The position numbers were made by a program, and so were the translations under genes. The notes under the pieces are model-generated. The model did no database searches and was not told where the DNA came from. It saw only the letters and a program-made list of their open reading frames with translations. From the NCBI GenBank assembly GCA_020137815.1, contig CM035353.1, forward strand, positions 5,885,597 to 5,949,596: a DNA stretch of 64,000 nt, in the 5' to 3' direction. This document shows positions 47,302-59,932 of the stretch, one piece after another (the first letter of the stretch is position 1; each line of letters starts with the position of its first letter). The stretch comes from Hormiphora californensis. Taxonomy: Eukaryota; Ctenophora; Tentaculata; Cydippida; Pleurobrachiidae.

Positions 47302-48306
47302 TGTTGGCTCCTTGTATTCTACAAGTTTCCAACTTAGTATAAACCTAGACTAGGAACTTGTGTACCCAATTTACTTGTTTATTATCTGGGATATTGGTAC
47401 TTGGAACGAAGCCAGATGGAACGAAGCCAGATGGAATGATGCCAGATGGAACGGTGCCAACCGGAAGTGGAGACAATAGGATGATCTAATGTTGGAACGA
47501 TGCCAACCGGACGTGGAGACAATAGGATGATTTAATGTTGAGTGAAGACAATAGAATGATGTAATGGTAGAGACAGTTTTGTGAGTGAGAGTGTTATAAA
47601 ATATAAGGGGAAGATAGTGTTGTACGTGACCGTTGTTTACTAGAGTCGGAGCAGAGATCTATTGTTTAGAGATTGACCAATCAGAGTTAAGTTATTGTTC
47701 TTGATGAACCAATCAGGTTTTAGGATTTATCTCACGCGTTATTTAGAGATTGTTAGAATAACTAAGGGAAGAGAGAATCACGCGTTATGAAGATATCGAG
47801 TATAAAAGATGGTTATTTTGATTTGAGACCTCAGTTGGGTTTAGGCCCAGTCGGGGTTGGGCTAGGGTAGAGTAGAGATCACTAGCAGAGGTCACTAGAA
47901 ATATCACACCCAACACTGCTTAACTTCCGACAAGCCTCACAGGATGAGGATCTCGGGCAAGAAGTAGTAAGTTGGTAGATATCATAAAGAGATACATTTT
48001 AGCCATACTCAACACCGACACTACGTCTGACAAGCCTCACAGGATGAGGATCTCGGGCAAAACGTAGTGGCGGTGGTTCCGGCCATGAGATCATAGTTAG
48101 ACTTTACACAGAGATTAGAGACGCATGTTGATGCTGGCCAACGCATGACTTTTACTATTTATTGAATTGACCGCTCGTTGCTTATTGTAAATACACTAAT
48201 TATTTATGCCTTATTAAAGACCGCGTTTTAGGTGGTAACCAATCCGTTTTGATTAACAACCTGTCGGAACTTAGCATAAGAACCACGCATATGTAAAGCG
48301 CCGACA
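47302..48306 (+). repeat. 5' LTR
   Basis: 1005 bp. It contains a TATAAAAG at 47801-47808, repeated ACAAGCCTCACAGGATGAGG motifs downstream (47931 and 48030 region), and TTATTAAA near 48211 as a possible polyadenylation signal. Confidence 0.92.
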
Positions 48307-48310
48307 GAAA

Positions 48311-48328
48311 TGGTGACAGAAGCTTGGG
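48311..48328 (+). promoter_or_regulatory. Probable primer-binding site
   Basis: TGGTGACAGAAGCTTGGG starts four bases after the 5' LTR. The TGG complements a tRNA CCA end; the tRNA was not identified. Confidence 0.6.
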
Positions 48329-51300
48329 TTTTAGGAGATCATTAGTACAACTTTAGTTGCTAAAATTGTAGCCATAGTTTTGAATACAATAGTTTTATTG
48401 CTTGAAGAATGAAGAATTTAATTTAAATACGCTAAGATACGCTAAATTGCAATTATATAATTGAGGACTGGAAACTATCTATACAGGTATAGCTAAATGC
48501 AGTCAGCTGATTGATATTAGTATATAGCCAGTTTGAATAGCACAGTTTCACTGATATATGCAAGAGTAGATAGATTGAGGAGTAAAATTTGGTAATTAAA
48601 TAGCTCTAAGCGAGCGAAGCGCGTGCGCAACCAGCGCGCCCGACGAAGCGTTTAAGGCATATTGCATGAATTATATTATTAATAGGTCATATTTTGGTGG
48701 ACCGGACTTCATGGCTATTGTAAGAGGAAGGACATATCTATCATTTGGAATCTTTTATTTGGAACAGTGGAATATCCGTGGATTATATATAAATTTTGCA
48801 TGAATTTTGAATTTAGGGCATGTAGCTTGCTATTTAGTTTTATCAGAGATGAGACCGAGCGAAGAACAACCATTTGGTGCTAGAAGGAAGATGGCGAAGA
48901 GGAAGCGAAAGGAGAGAGATGAGTGAGGACTGAACATGAAGACTGTAGCAACTAACAGGTTAGAGCTATTGGCAATTGGCTGTACTAGTAGATTACTATT
49001 ATTGATTTTGCATGAAACTTAGCATGAGTAGGTAGCACTAGTATTCGCGACTCTGCGCAGGCTCGATACAATTTTGGAAAGTAGTATATAAAGCTAATGA
49101 AAATTTTGAGTTCCAGAGTACACAGAAAGACACAAACTACCTATAAATAGATGTCGCGTGGAACATTTTAAAGAAAGAATTAAGATGGGATAGATAGGAG
49201 GTGCAAGGGAATAGTTGATTAGGCTTTGAAGTTTGATGCTAGGAAGTATCGTTGTGATATGTGAAGTCGCTACACGGGTTTAGTTGGTGTATAAGTCATT
49301 TGCAGACTGTAGACATCGCATGTTGTTGTATAAAGGACCCGGAAGTTAGGGAGTATACATAATACAATGGTTTAGTATAGCAAATAGAGACATAGTCCAT
49401 ATAACAAGGAGATCTTACAAGATAGTAGTAGGGAGAAGATTGTAGGGGGTGTAGTTGTCATTAAAATTTGGTGCTTTGGAAGTAATTGATAAGGTTTTAG
49501 GGCCATAAATTCTTCTGAGCTGTTGATCAATTGAGAGATGAGAGAAGCAGACTTGATAGGAGCGGCATTGGAGGAGAAATGTCTTCAGGAGAAATAGTAG
49601 GATCATACTGGGGTAGTGCTAAAATAACTTGACATTTTCAAAGAAAAGGAAGAAGTAGACATGAAGTAGAAATAAATTAAACTAGAAGAAAATAGTGGGA
49701 TTTAGGACTATCATTGATTCTAGAGTTGATAAGAAATATAATAATTGAACACACTATAACTTTATTCTGAGATGGACTAACATGGACAATCGAGAAGGAG
49801 TTGCTAGAGTTATAAATATAAGGCCAAAATTTTGACGGGTTGTGATAATAGTAGGAGGAGAAGATAAATGATATGACGGGATAACATAGTTTAGAGAAAA
49901 GTAGACAATTGAAGGGGTATCAGTTCAGTGAACAAGCTCTAAAAAAAAAAAATTGCATATTAACTGATGGAAATTGGTGCTATAAGCTGATAATCATATG
50001 AAAGGGATTCGAGGAATAAACAGGTGAATTGAGATACGTAAAGTGGATATATGTAGAAATAAGGAGATAAGGGGTCGAGTGGCGCCCGAGAGCACTAAGA
50101 TCACCGGCTGGTAAATGAGTTAATTGTTCGAATTATGAAATGGATTTAATGAAATCAGGAGAGCACAATGAATTCATTGAAAATTTTCTTGGATTTGGTG
50201 GGATTTTAATCAATCGTATAAGGAGTTGCCTGCCTTTGATGGATTTGAAGTCTTATTCGGATCTGAAAGGTGACTGATTAATTGTATACAAGGTCTGTCA
50301 CAGCTATGTTGGAGAATTTTGAGTTACGGCCGTAGTTTTACCGGGATTTTACACAGGAGTAACTGATCATTACGAATGTGTCATGATGAGAGCTGATCAC
50401 TCTTATCTAAGATGGGATTCTGGCAAATTTCTCTAGCAAAACATAAAAGCATGCTTAATTGGCTTATTAAATAATAATCTAAGGAAGTTAAAGTTAAGAT
50501 TTAAGGAAATGAAGTTGATATATAATAAGGAAGTTTATGTTTAAGGAAGTTAATATTTAGAGAAGTTAAAGTAAGGTATAAAGCACCGGTTTCAGTGATT
50601 GAGAAGTTTTAAAAGATGATATCAGCAATTGAGCAGTTTCGGAAAGAGCTTATACTATCAACGTCATGTCGTGATACCCTTGAAATAGTAAAATAGCTAT
50701 AGGATCTAGTAATAGGAAGCCAAATAGTGTTTGGTCTCTGGGCTACCATGTGGAAGGGTCAATTAGGTTCAGGAGGGAGGAAAGTTTAAAAATAAGAAGA
50801 GTGTTTAATGAAAGCAAACGAATGTTGAGATTTTTGTTTATAGGTAACTAGCAGGGAAAATTATGGGAAAATTTGATACTTGTCCAAAAAAGGAGATGTA
50901 AGAGTTAAGATTGGGATATAGAGCAAAGATGAACCATCGATATGGCTGCAAATTGGAACTAGGTGGGGGTTAGAAATATTATTATTGATAGTTAGTGATG
51001 GAAGCTGATCAAATAAGCTGAATTTGTGAAAAGTAAAGTAGGGTCGATCGTTTATGTAGTTTTCCAATGCACCCTCCTATCTAACACGCCCCATAACGAA
51101 TCTACAGAAGAAGCAGAAGTATGACATACTGCCTAGTGCCTACGGAACGTTTGGAGACAGATATGAGACACTTTGAGGACATATTGAGCACAAATTGATG
51201 ACAAATTGACGACAAATTGAGAACACATTGAAGACTAGAATGTGAACAGCTATATTTAGTATAAGAACTAAGAAATTAAACTAGTGAACCAGGGGAGGTC

Positions 51301-51775
51301 CGGCCAATTTGAGAGTGGAAGTCAGAGAAAATATACGATTTTCTAGAATAGAAGGTATCAGTTTAATTTGGAAATTAGATTGAACACAATATGGTACTTA
51401 AATAAAAGAACTCAATGTTGTGGCCGTGTAGTGTACATGTTAGAATAGAAAGAGTTTTAAGTAGAACTAGTATGAAAAGAAAAGAGAAGTTTGAAAAGAA
51501 AAGAAAAGAAAAGACAAGTTAAAATAGATAAGTTAAGTTAACATTTAAAAAATTAAACAATTAAAACAATTTGTTAAGACTAATTACAAATCAGTTAGAG
51601 CCTTATATCAATATCGGATTAAATTATAGATTCGGTAGCCAATGAGGGGGAGCGGACACGCTTTTGTTGTTGGGAACTGACTATGTAAAGCCTATCGTAG
51701 AGTTCTCTCTAGCGGAGGTGGTCTAGCTTCCTCTCGTGTAACCGAACCTAATTATCTGATATAATATGTAGAATT

Positions 51776-52475
51776 TTAGTTAAGTTTAGTTAAATTAAGT
51801 TGAGTAATGTTTAGTTAAGATAAATTGAGTTAAGTTTAGTTGAGTTACGTTAAATTGAGTTAAGTTAAGTTAAGTTAAGTTTAGTTGAATTAAGTTAAGT
51901 TAAGTTAAGTTAGGTTAAGTTGGGTTAAGTTGAGTTAGTGTAAGTTGAGTTAAGTTAGGTTAGGTTAAGTTAAGTTAAGTTAAGTTAAATTAAGTTAAGT
52001 TAAGTTAAGTTAGGTTAAGTTGGGTTAAGTTAAGTTAAGTTGAGTTGAGTTAAGTTGGGTTAAGTTAAGTTAGGTTAAGTTAAGTTGAGTTGAGTTAGTT
52101 GAGTTGAGTTGGTTAAGTTAAGTTAGTTACAGTTAGTTAGTTAAGTTAAGTTGAGTTAAATTGAGTAAGTTAAGTTAAGTTAAGTTGAGTTAAGTTCAAT
52201 GAGTTAAGTTGAGTTAAATTGATTAAGTTAAGTTGAGTTAAGTTGAGTTGAGTTGAGTTGAGTTGAGTTGAATTGAGTTAAGTTAAGTTGAGTTAATTTA
52301 AATTTAGTTAAGTTTAGTTGAGTTACGTTAAGTTTAATTAAGTTGAGATAAGTTGAGTTAAGTTGAGCTAAGTTGAGTTAAGTTTAATTAAGTTGAGATA
52401 AGTTGAGTTAAGGTGAACTAAGTGAGTTAAGTTAAGTTAAGTAGTTGAGTTAAGCTGAGTTAGGTTGACTTACGC
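51776..52475. repeat. (GTTAA/GTTGA)n degenerate pentanucleotide field inside LTR element
   Basis: About 700 bp of GTTAAGTTGAGTT-type repeats with scattered variants. Non-coding. Confidence 0.93.
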
Positions 52476-53554
52476 TAGGTTAGATTAAACAAGATAAGTA
52501 ATAGTGGAGTAATTTAAAATTTAACTAGGAAATGTCAAGTTAAGTTACGTTAGAGTAAAATAAGTCGAGTAAAATAAATTTAAATTATTTTAAATTAAGT
52601 AGGAGTATAATAGTTTAAGTTAGGGTAAGTTAAATTAGGGTTATTTGTATGATACAGGAGGCAGATAAGTTAAGTGGAATTAAGTGAATTGAGCATACTT
52701 AAGTATTAGATTACGTTCGGCTGTTAAGTAAAGTATATAATCTAAATGGAATTGAGTGGAGTGGGTCCAGTTGTGTTAGATAAGTTAGGATAGGGTAGTG
52801 AATTCTAATGGAAGTTAAATTGAGGCACAGTTAAGTTAAAATATATTAGTAAGGACGAGTAAGTGTTAATTAAATTAGGAGGGGTCGAAACAAGTAGAGT
52901 TGAGCAAAGTTAATTTTTAAGTTGAGTAAATTATAGAGCTAGATTAAAGTTGAGATAGGACATATATAATAGAATAGTTTGGTTACGTTAAGTCAAATAA
53001 GTTAAACTAGGTTAAGTTAAGTTAATTAGAATAGGTCGAATACTAAAAGTGAGCGTCGGACGTCAGTTGATTGAAAACAAATAATGCTAATTTAAGTTAG
53101 GGTTTCAAGTTGAAATAATACGCTTGAAATTTAAATAGGCTAAAATAAGTTACGTAAGTCTAATGATTTCATTTGGTTATCAAAGTAAAGACAGGTGAAT
53201 TAGAAGGAAGTCTGATTAAATTAAAATAAGTTTAGTTTAGTCGAGTTAAGTAAAGGTTTATATAATCAAATAAAGTAAGGGAGTATAAGTTATGCCATAA
53301 GGTTAGTAATCATTAGGAAATTTAAATTACATTTAGTCCAATTAAGTAAATAAATTAATAAATAAGTTACTGAGTAAGTGAATAAGTAGTAAATAAGTTA
53401 TCAAATAAGTATTAATTGTAATTGTAATAACATACGATTTTATAACATAAAATAAAAAGGCAAGGCTTAATAAAATTTTCATTAAATAAATTATTAGGAA
53501 AGATATAATGTGATTAAGTTTGTAAGTAAAGTAGTAAGTGGCCGTTACGAGTCG

Positions 53555-54065
53555 AGACAATACAATAAAGACAAAGACAAGGTAGCAGTGGAAAGTTAGT
53601 AATGAAAAAATGACAAAGACAAAGACAAGGTATCAGTGGAAAGTTAGTAATGACAAAATGACAAAGACAAAGACAAGGTAGCAGTAGAAAGTTAGTAATG
53701 ACAAAAAGACAAAGTCAATGAAAAAGTAGAAGTGACAAGGTTATGATGACAAGTTAACAAGACAAGTAGAAGTGACAAGGTAGATGGCAAGTAGAATTGA
53801 AATGACAAGGTAGAGGTAGAAGTGACAAGTTATGATGACAAGGTAGAAGTGACAAAGTTATGGTGACAAGTTAACAATGACAAGGTAGAAGTGACAAGGT
53901 TATGATGACAAGGTAGAAGTGACAAAGTTATGATGACAAGTTAAGAATGACAAGGTAGAAGTGACAAGGTAGAAGTGACAAAGTTATGATGAGAAGTTAA
54001 CAATGACAAGGTAGAAGTGACAAGGTTATGGTGACAAAGTAGTAGTGACAAGGTTATGATGAAAG
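53555..54065. repeat. GACAAGGTAGAAGT-type degenerate tandem repeat inside LTR element
   Basis: Repeated words GACAAAGACAAGGTAGCAGT, then GTGACAAGGTTATGATGACA in irregular order over about 500 bp. Confidence 0.9.
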
Positions 54066-55212
54066 GTAATACTAAGGGAATACGATAAGTGAGGAGACAG
54101 AACATTCAGAGGAGCAAAAATCAATATGAAATCGAAAGACCCGACAGACATTTAAAATAGACCGTGGGTTCGAAGCAGAGACACAAACAAAACAACGATA
54201 GATAAATACAGAACTCAGATCGTACAGTGGAAACGAAATTGAGGAAAGAAGAAGAAAGAAGAGGAGCAAAGAAGTGTGAAAACACCCTGAATTAACCACA
54301 GATAGAGAAGTTACCGATCATACACTAAAGTAACATTAAAAAGACAACAGGGGAGCCGAATATGAATCGACCATGCCAAAATATCGGATTGAAATTCCGA
54401 ACACTTGAACAGGCAATGACGACTCATGAATACATCGTAAAAGTGGGAGTTACTGAAAACGATGAGTGGTGATGAAACGAAAATAAAGATAGATGTGGAA
54501 TACGATGGAAATTCAATGATTAATATATCCGCGAAAGATAGGACTGTCTAGAAAGATCAGAGTGTGAGGGAGTTTGAATAAAGTAGCATAGAAGAATTTA
54601 TGAGTAAAAGTATGGATTTTAAAGAACGAAGAAGTGAGTAGGATAAATTTAGTTTGATAAGAGAGTAGAGTATGAGGTAGAGGTGAAGAATTTTATTTTA
54701 AACATATCAGAAGGTGTGTTGAGAAAGTTGGAAAGGACAATTTCAATTCTGAAAGAGGGGATGAGTCTACTCTGTCCCCGACAGGAAACTACTGCGAAAG
54801 TAACTCAACTGATAGCGAACTGCAACAACGGGTTCAATGGTTACCAATTTCCCATAAAGAAACCCCAATCACGGGGAGAAGAAAACTGCACGAAGACCTA
54901 AGTAGTGAGACAGCGGTGCCATTTTACCTGCTGCTGACCTAGAACTAGGAGGAAAACCAACAGAGCGACGACTTGGCAGCTGCAAAGAATAGAATCGCGA
55001 GCTGATCGGAATTACTAACCAGAGGGAAACAGTAACCCCCCGGGAGAAAGACTGTCAATGGAGAACTCGGGGAGAAAGATACTCCAGGCGATGGATACCC
55101 AGCAAGCCAAAATGATGAGGGAACCACGTGTGGTAAAAAAATAAACCAGTACATTGAGGAAACTGAATGAGCTATCTGAGGATTTAGTGGGCGTTCTAGT
55201 GATACATATGAA

Positions 55213-55419
55213 TTGCCTGGTATAGCACCAGCTCCCCAAATCGTAATGGGCCGAAGCAGCTGGCAATATACCATACCGTCATCACTTGTGAACATAATCC
55301 ATGATATCTGTATGATTGACGATGTAGTGGTTACCAGCAAACAGGAAGACAAACAGAAGTTACTGGACAACTTGAGGAACGTTAGTGAATCGATGGAAGC
55401 AATTGACTTCCAGATATAG
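55213..55419 (+). pseudogene. Decayed Ty3/gypsy reverse-transcriptase relic
   Basis: A short frame carries GIAPAPQIV, the counterpart of the gypsy RT motif GIASAP, followed at the right distance by MIDDVVVTSKQEDKQ, the counterpart of the catalytic Y-x-DD block and following helix. The active-site tyrosine position and surrounding residues are changed and the domain is cut short on both sides, so it cannot be functional. It links the element to the gypsy lineage. Confidence 0.7.
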
Positions 55420-55487
55420 ACAGAATGTCAACTCTGTCACCGACAGGAAACTACCAGGAAAGACAATCTAAGTGTCTGATCCTAAAT

Positions 55488-55690
55488 TAAAGATCAGAGA
55501 AAGAATTTCGTTGCTTGAGAGGAAGGGGTGATGTCGGAACCATGAATTCATCATGGATCCTCCTAAAAAGATCAGAAAAGGAATTTCGTTGCTTGAGAGA
55601 AAGGGGTGATGTCGGAGCCATGAATTCATCATGGATCCTCCTTGATTAAAGACCAGAAAAGGAATTTCGTTGCTTGAAAGAAGGGGGTGA
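55488..55690 (+). repeat. Tandem polypurine-tract units before 3' LTR
   Basis: A 76-77-bp unit containing AATTTCGTTGCTTGAGAG and AAGGGGTGATGT occurs three times; the third, ending GAAAGAAGGGGGTGA, abuts the LTR start TGTTGG. The first two are followed by TGTCGGA, which resembles the LTR start, then by the palindrome CATGAATTCATCATGGATCC. Confidence 0.85.
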
Positions 55691-56681
55691 TGTTGGCTCC
55701 TTGTATTCTACAAGTTTCCAACTTAGTATAAACCTAGACTAGGAACTTGTGTACCCAATTTACTTGTTTATTATCTGGGATATTGGTACTTGGAACGAAG
55801 CCAGATGGAACGAAGCCAGATGGAATGATGCCAGATGGAACGGTGCCAACCGGAAGTGGAGACAATAGGATGATCTAATGTTGGAACGATGCCAACCGGA
55901 CGTGGAGACAATAGGATGATTTAATGTTGAGTGAAGACAATAGAATGATGTAATGGTAGAGACAGTTTTTGTGAGTGAGAGTGTATAAAATATAAGGGAA
56001 GATAGTGTTGTACGTGACCGTTGTTTACTAGAGTCGGAGCAGAGATCTATTGTTTAGAGATTGACCAATCAGAGTTAAGTTATTGTTCTTGATGAACCAA
56101 TCAGGTTTTAGGATTTATCTCACGCGTTATTTAGAGATTGTTAGAATAACTAAGGGAAGAGAGAATCACGCGTTATGAAGATATCGAGTATAAAAGATGG
56201 TTTTTGATTTGAGACCTCAGTTGGGTTTAGGCCCAGTCGGGGTTGGGCTAGGGTAGAGTAGAGATCACTAGCAGAGGTCCACTAGAAATATCACACCCAA
56301 CACTGCTTAACTTCCGACAAGCCTCACAGGATGAGGATCTCGGGCAAGAAGTAGTAGTTGTAGTATCAAAAGAGATAATTTTAGCCATACTCACACCGAC
56401 ACTACGTCTGACAAGCCTCACAGGATGAGAGCGGGCAAAACGTAGTGGCGGTGGTCCGGCCATGAGATCATAGTTAGATTAAACAGAGATTAGAGACGCA
56501 TGTTGATGCTGGCCAACGCATGAATTTTACTATTTATTGAATTGACCGCTCGTTGCTTATTGTAAATACACTAATTATTTATGCCTTATTAAAGACCGCG
56601 TTTTAGTTGGTAACCAATCCGTTTTGATTAACAACCTGTCGGAACTTAGCATAAGAACCACGCATATGTAAAGCGCCGACA
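55691..56681 (+). repeat. 3' LTR
   Basis: 991 bp, nearly identical to the 5' LTR. Most differences are 1-3-base indels; substitutions are few. TATAAAAG at 56189-56196. Confidence 0.92.
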
Positions 56682-59559
56682 TGGAGCCGACCCTGAAGTC
56701 ACTCCTGGTACCACTCCTGGTACCACTCATGGAGCCGACCCTAAAGTCACTCCTGGTACCACTCCTGGTACCACTCATGGAGCCGACCCTAAAGTCACTC
56801 CTGGTACCACTCATGGAGCCGACCCTAAAGTCACTCCTGGTACCACTCATGGAGCCGACCCTGAAGTCACTCCTGTCTCCTGGTACCGCTCTGGCACCAC
56901 GTCATGGAGCGACCCTGAGTCACTCCTGGTACCACTCATGGAGCCCGACTCTGAGCCGCCCTGAAGTCCACTCCTGGTACCAACTCCTTGGTACCACTCA
57001 TGGAGCCGACCTGAAGTCACTCCTGGTACCGCTACTGGACGAATTTGAGCCGAACACTGAAAGTCACTCCTGGTACCGCTCATGTAGCCGACCCTGAAGT
57101 CACTCCTGTCTCCTGGTACCGCTCCTGGCACCACTCATGGAGCCGACCCTGAAGTCACTCCTGGTACCACTCATGGAGCCGACCTGAAGTCACTCCTGGT
57201 ACCACTCCTGGTACCACTCATGGAGCCGACCTGAAGTCACTCCTGGTACCGCTCCTGGCACCACTCATGGAGCCGACCTGAAGTCACTTGGTACCACCCT
57301 GGTACCACTCTGAGGCCGACTCTGAAGTCACTCCTGGTACCACTCCTGGTACCACTCATGGAACCGACCCTGAAGTCACTCTGGTACCATCTCATGGAGC
57401 CGACCCTGAAGTCACTCCTGGTACCACTCCTGGTACCACTCATAGAGCCGACCCTGAAGTCACTCCTGGTACCGCTCCTGGCACCACTCATGGAGCCGAC
57501 CCTGAAGTCACTCCTTGACTCCTGGTACCACTCCTGGCACCACTCATAGAGCCGACCCTGAAGTCACTCCTGGTACCGCTCCTGGCACCACTCATGGAGC
57601 CGACCCTGAAGTCACTCCTGGTAGTGGTACCACTCATGGAACCGACCCTGATGTCACTCCTGGTACCGCTCCTGGCACCACTCATGGAGCCGACCCTGAA
57701 GTCACTCCTGGTACCACTCATGGAGCCGACCCTGAAGTCACTCCTGGTACCGCTCCTGGCACCTCCATGGAGCCGACCCATGAGCCACTCTGTACCACTC
57801 CTGAGTACCACTCATGGAGCGACCCTGAAGTCACTCCGGGTACCGCTCATGGAGCCGACCCGTGAAGTTCACTCCTGGGTACCACTCTGAGCCGACCCTG
57901 AAGTCCTCCTGCTACCCGCTCCGGACCGTCATGAGCGACCCTGAAGTCACTCTGGTACCCCTCACTGGAGGCCGACCCTGAAGTCACTCGTTACCACCGT
58001 CACTCAAGAGCCGACCTGAAGTCACTCCTGGTACCGCTCCTGGCAACTCAATTGGACCGACCCCTGAAGTTCTACTCCTGGTTACCCTCCTGGACACTCA
58101 TGAGCCGACCCTGAGTAACTCTGGTCCCACTCCTGGCACCACTTCATGGAGCCGACCCTGAAGTCACTCCTGGTGTGCGTACCCACTCATGGAACCGACC
58201 CTGATGTCACTCCTGGTACCGCTCCTGCACCACTCATGGAGCCGACCCTGAAGAAGTACACTCTGGTCCACTCATGGAGCCGACCCTGAAGTCCACCTCC
58301 CTGGTCCGATCCTGGCACCACTCATGGAGCCGACCCTGAAGTCCACTCTGGGGTACCACTCCTGGTACCACCAGTCACTCCTGGTACGTCCTGGCCCACC
58401 TGCACCCTGAAGTACAACTTCCTGGTTACCGAACTCATGGAGCCGACCCTGAAGTCACTCCTGGTACCCACTCATGGAAAGCCGACCCTGAAGTCGCTCC
58501 TGCTACCGCTCCTGGCACCACTCATGGAGCCGACCCTGAAGTCACTCCGGGTACCGCTCATGGAGCCGACCCTGAAGTCACTCCTGTACCGCTCATGGAG
58601 CCGACCCTAAAGTCACTCCTGGTACCGCTCCTGGCACCACTCATGGAACCGACCCTGAAGTCACTCCTGGTACCGCTCCTGGTACCACTCATGAGCCGAC
58701 CCTGAAGTCACTCCTGGTCCACTCATGGAGCCGACCCTGAAAGTCACTCCTGGTACGCTCCTGGTACCACTCATGGAGCCGACCCTGAATTCACCTCCTG
58801 GCATTACCAGACTCCTGGTACCCCTAATCATGGAGCCGACCCTGAAGTCACTTGGTACCGCTCTGGACCACTTATGAGAGACATGCCAAGTATACTTTGG
58901 TACCGATACTGGTAACCACTCATGGAGCCGACCCCCTGAAAAGTCAACTCCCTGGTACGCTCCTGGCACACACTCATGGAGCCGACCCGAAGCACTTAAG
59001 CTCCTGGTACACTCCTGGACCACTCATTGAGCCGGACCCCTGAAGCACATCCTGGGACCGCTCCTGGCGCACCATCATGGAGCCGACCCTGAAGGTCACT
59101 TCCTGGTAGTGAGTACCCTCTGGTAGCCGACTGACCTAGTCACTCCCTGGTACCACTCCTGGTACCACTCATGGAGCCGACCCTAAAGTCACTCCTGGTA
59201 CCACTCATGGAGCCGACCCTGAAGTCACTCCTGGTACCGCTCCTGGTACCACTCATGGAGCCGACCCTGAAGTCACTCCTGGTACCGCTCCTGGAGCCGA
59301 CCCTGAAGTCACTCCTGGTAGTACCAGTGGTACCGCTCCTGGCACCACACATGGAGCCGACCCTGAAGTCACTCCTGGTACCGCTCCTGGAGCCGACCCT
59401 GAAGTCACTCCTGGTACCGCTCCTGGCACCACTCATGGAGCCGACCCTGAAGTCACTCCTGGTACCACTCCTGGTACCACTCATATAGCCGACCCTGAAT
59501 TCACTCCAGAAGTGACTCCAGAAGCCACTCCTGGTACCGCTCCTGAGAAGATCGTGTAA
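56682..59559 (+). repeat. 36/48-bp minisatellite with protein-coding character
   Basis: The unit reads GCCGACCCTGAAGTCACTCC plus one or two TGGTACCACTC-type blocks, so lengths differ by 12 bp and stay multiples of three. In one frame it encodes ADPEVTPGTAPGTTHG. At the right end that frame stays open for about 400 bp (from about 59150) and leaves the repeat through FTPEVTPEATPGTAPEKIV to a TAA at 59557-59559, which looks like a natural protein C-terminus. No start codon exists in this frame. Between about 57.8 and 59.1 kb units are full of 1-2-base indels. The same repeat occurs at 47282-47301, left of the LTR element, so the retrotransposon split the array. It may be the last exon of a Pro/Thr-rich repeat protein. 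Confidence 0.8.
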
Positions 59560-59727
59560 TCGGTAGAAGCTGGTGTGAACTTATAATGTGTGGCACGCAG
59601 GTCGCAGTGACTTTATTGTTACTTTAATAGAGATGATTATAAGCACTGGGCGTACAGGCCGGTAGACAGTACATTATGCTAGCTTTATTCAAATCAAGAT
59701 TTAGTTCTCCTAGCTCTTATGCTGCAT

Positions 59728-59932
59728 TCTCGGAACATGCTCCTCTAACAATCTGCGCGTCTTTCACGTTTAGGTCGACCCAAACCCGGGCGTGAATGCT
59801 AACAACAGTGAAATTACATGCGCGTGATGTAGTATATCGCATGTAATTTCACTGTTGTAAGCATTCACGCCCGGGTTTGGGTCGACCTAAACGTGAAAGA
59901 CGCGCAGATTGTTAGAGGAGCATGTTCCGAGA
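59728..59932. mobile_element. Near-perfect 205-bp palindrome (foldback element)
   Basis: Arms of about 90 bp (TCTCGGAACATGCTCCTCTA... and the complement ending GAGGAGCATGTTCCGAGA) show only an isolated mismatch (ATGCTAACAACAG versus its partner TGTTGTAAGCAT). The loop is about 15 bp (GTGATGTAGTATAT). Confidence 0.92.

Larger units (their letters stand above)
47302..56681 (+). mobile_element. Non-autonomous LTR retrotransposon (LARD-type, Ty3/gypsy-derived)
   Basis: Two direct LTRs (47302-48306 and 55691-56681) begin TGTTGGCTCC and end GCGCCGACA. A primer-binding site follows the first LTR and polypurine tracts precede the second. The host target TGGA is duplicated (47298-47301 and 56682-56685). 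The 7.4-kb interior has no gag or pol frame; it consists of purine-rich DNA, two simple-repeat fields and a short decayed RT relic near 55213-55419. The size and non-coding interior fit a large retrotransposon derivative mobilised by another element. LTR similarity is high, so the insertion is young although the interior is long dead. Confidence 0.92.

Noticed and set aside
48829-55212. Hidden gag or pol genes inside the LTR element
   Set aside because: Both strands are full of stops and simple repeats; only the short RT scrap near 55213-55419 has family motifs.
56575-59484. Minus-strand Ser-Gly-Thr-Arg frames over the minisatellite
   Set aside because: The unit length is a multiple of three, so all frames tend to stay open; only the plus-strand ADPEVTPG frame leads to a natural-looking end.
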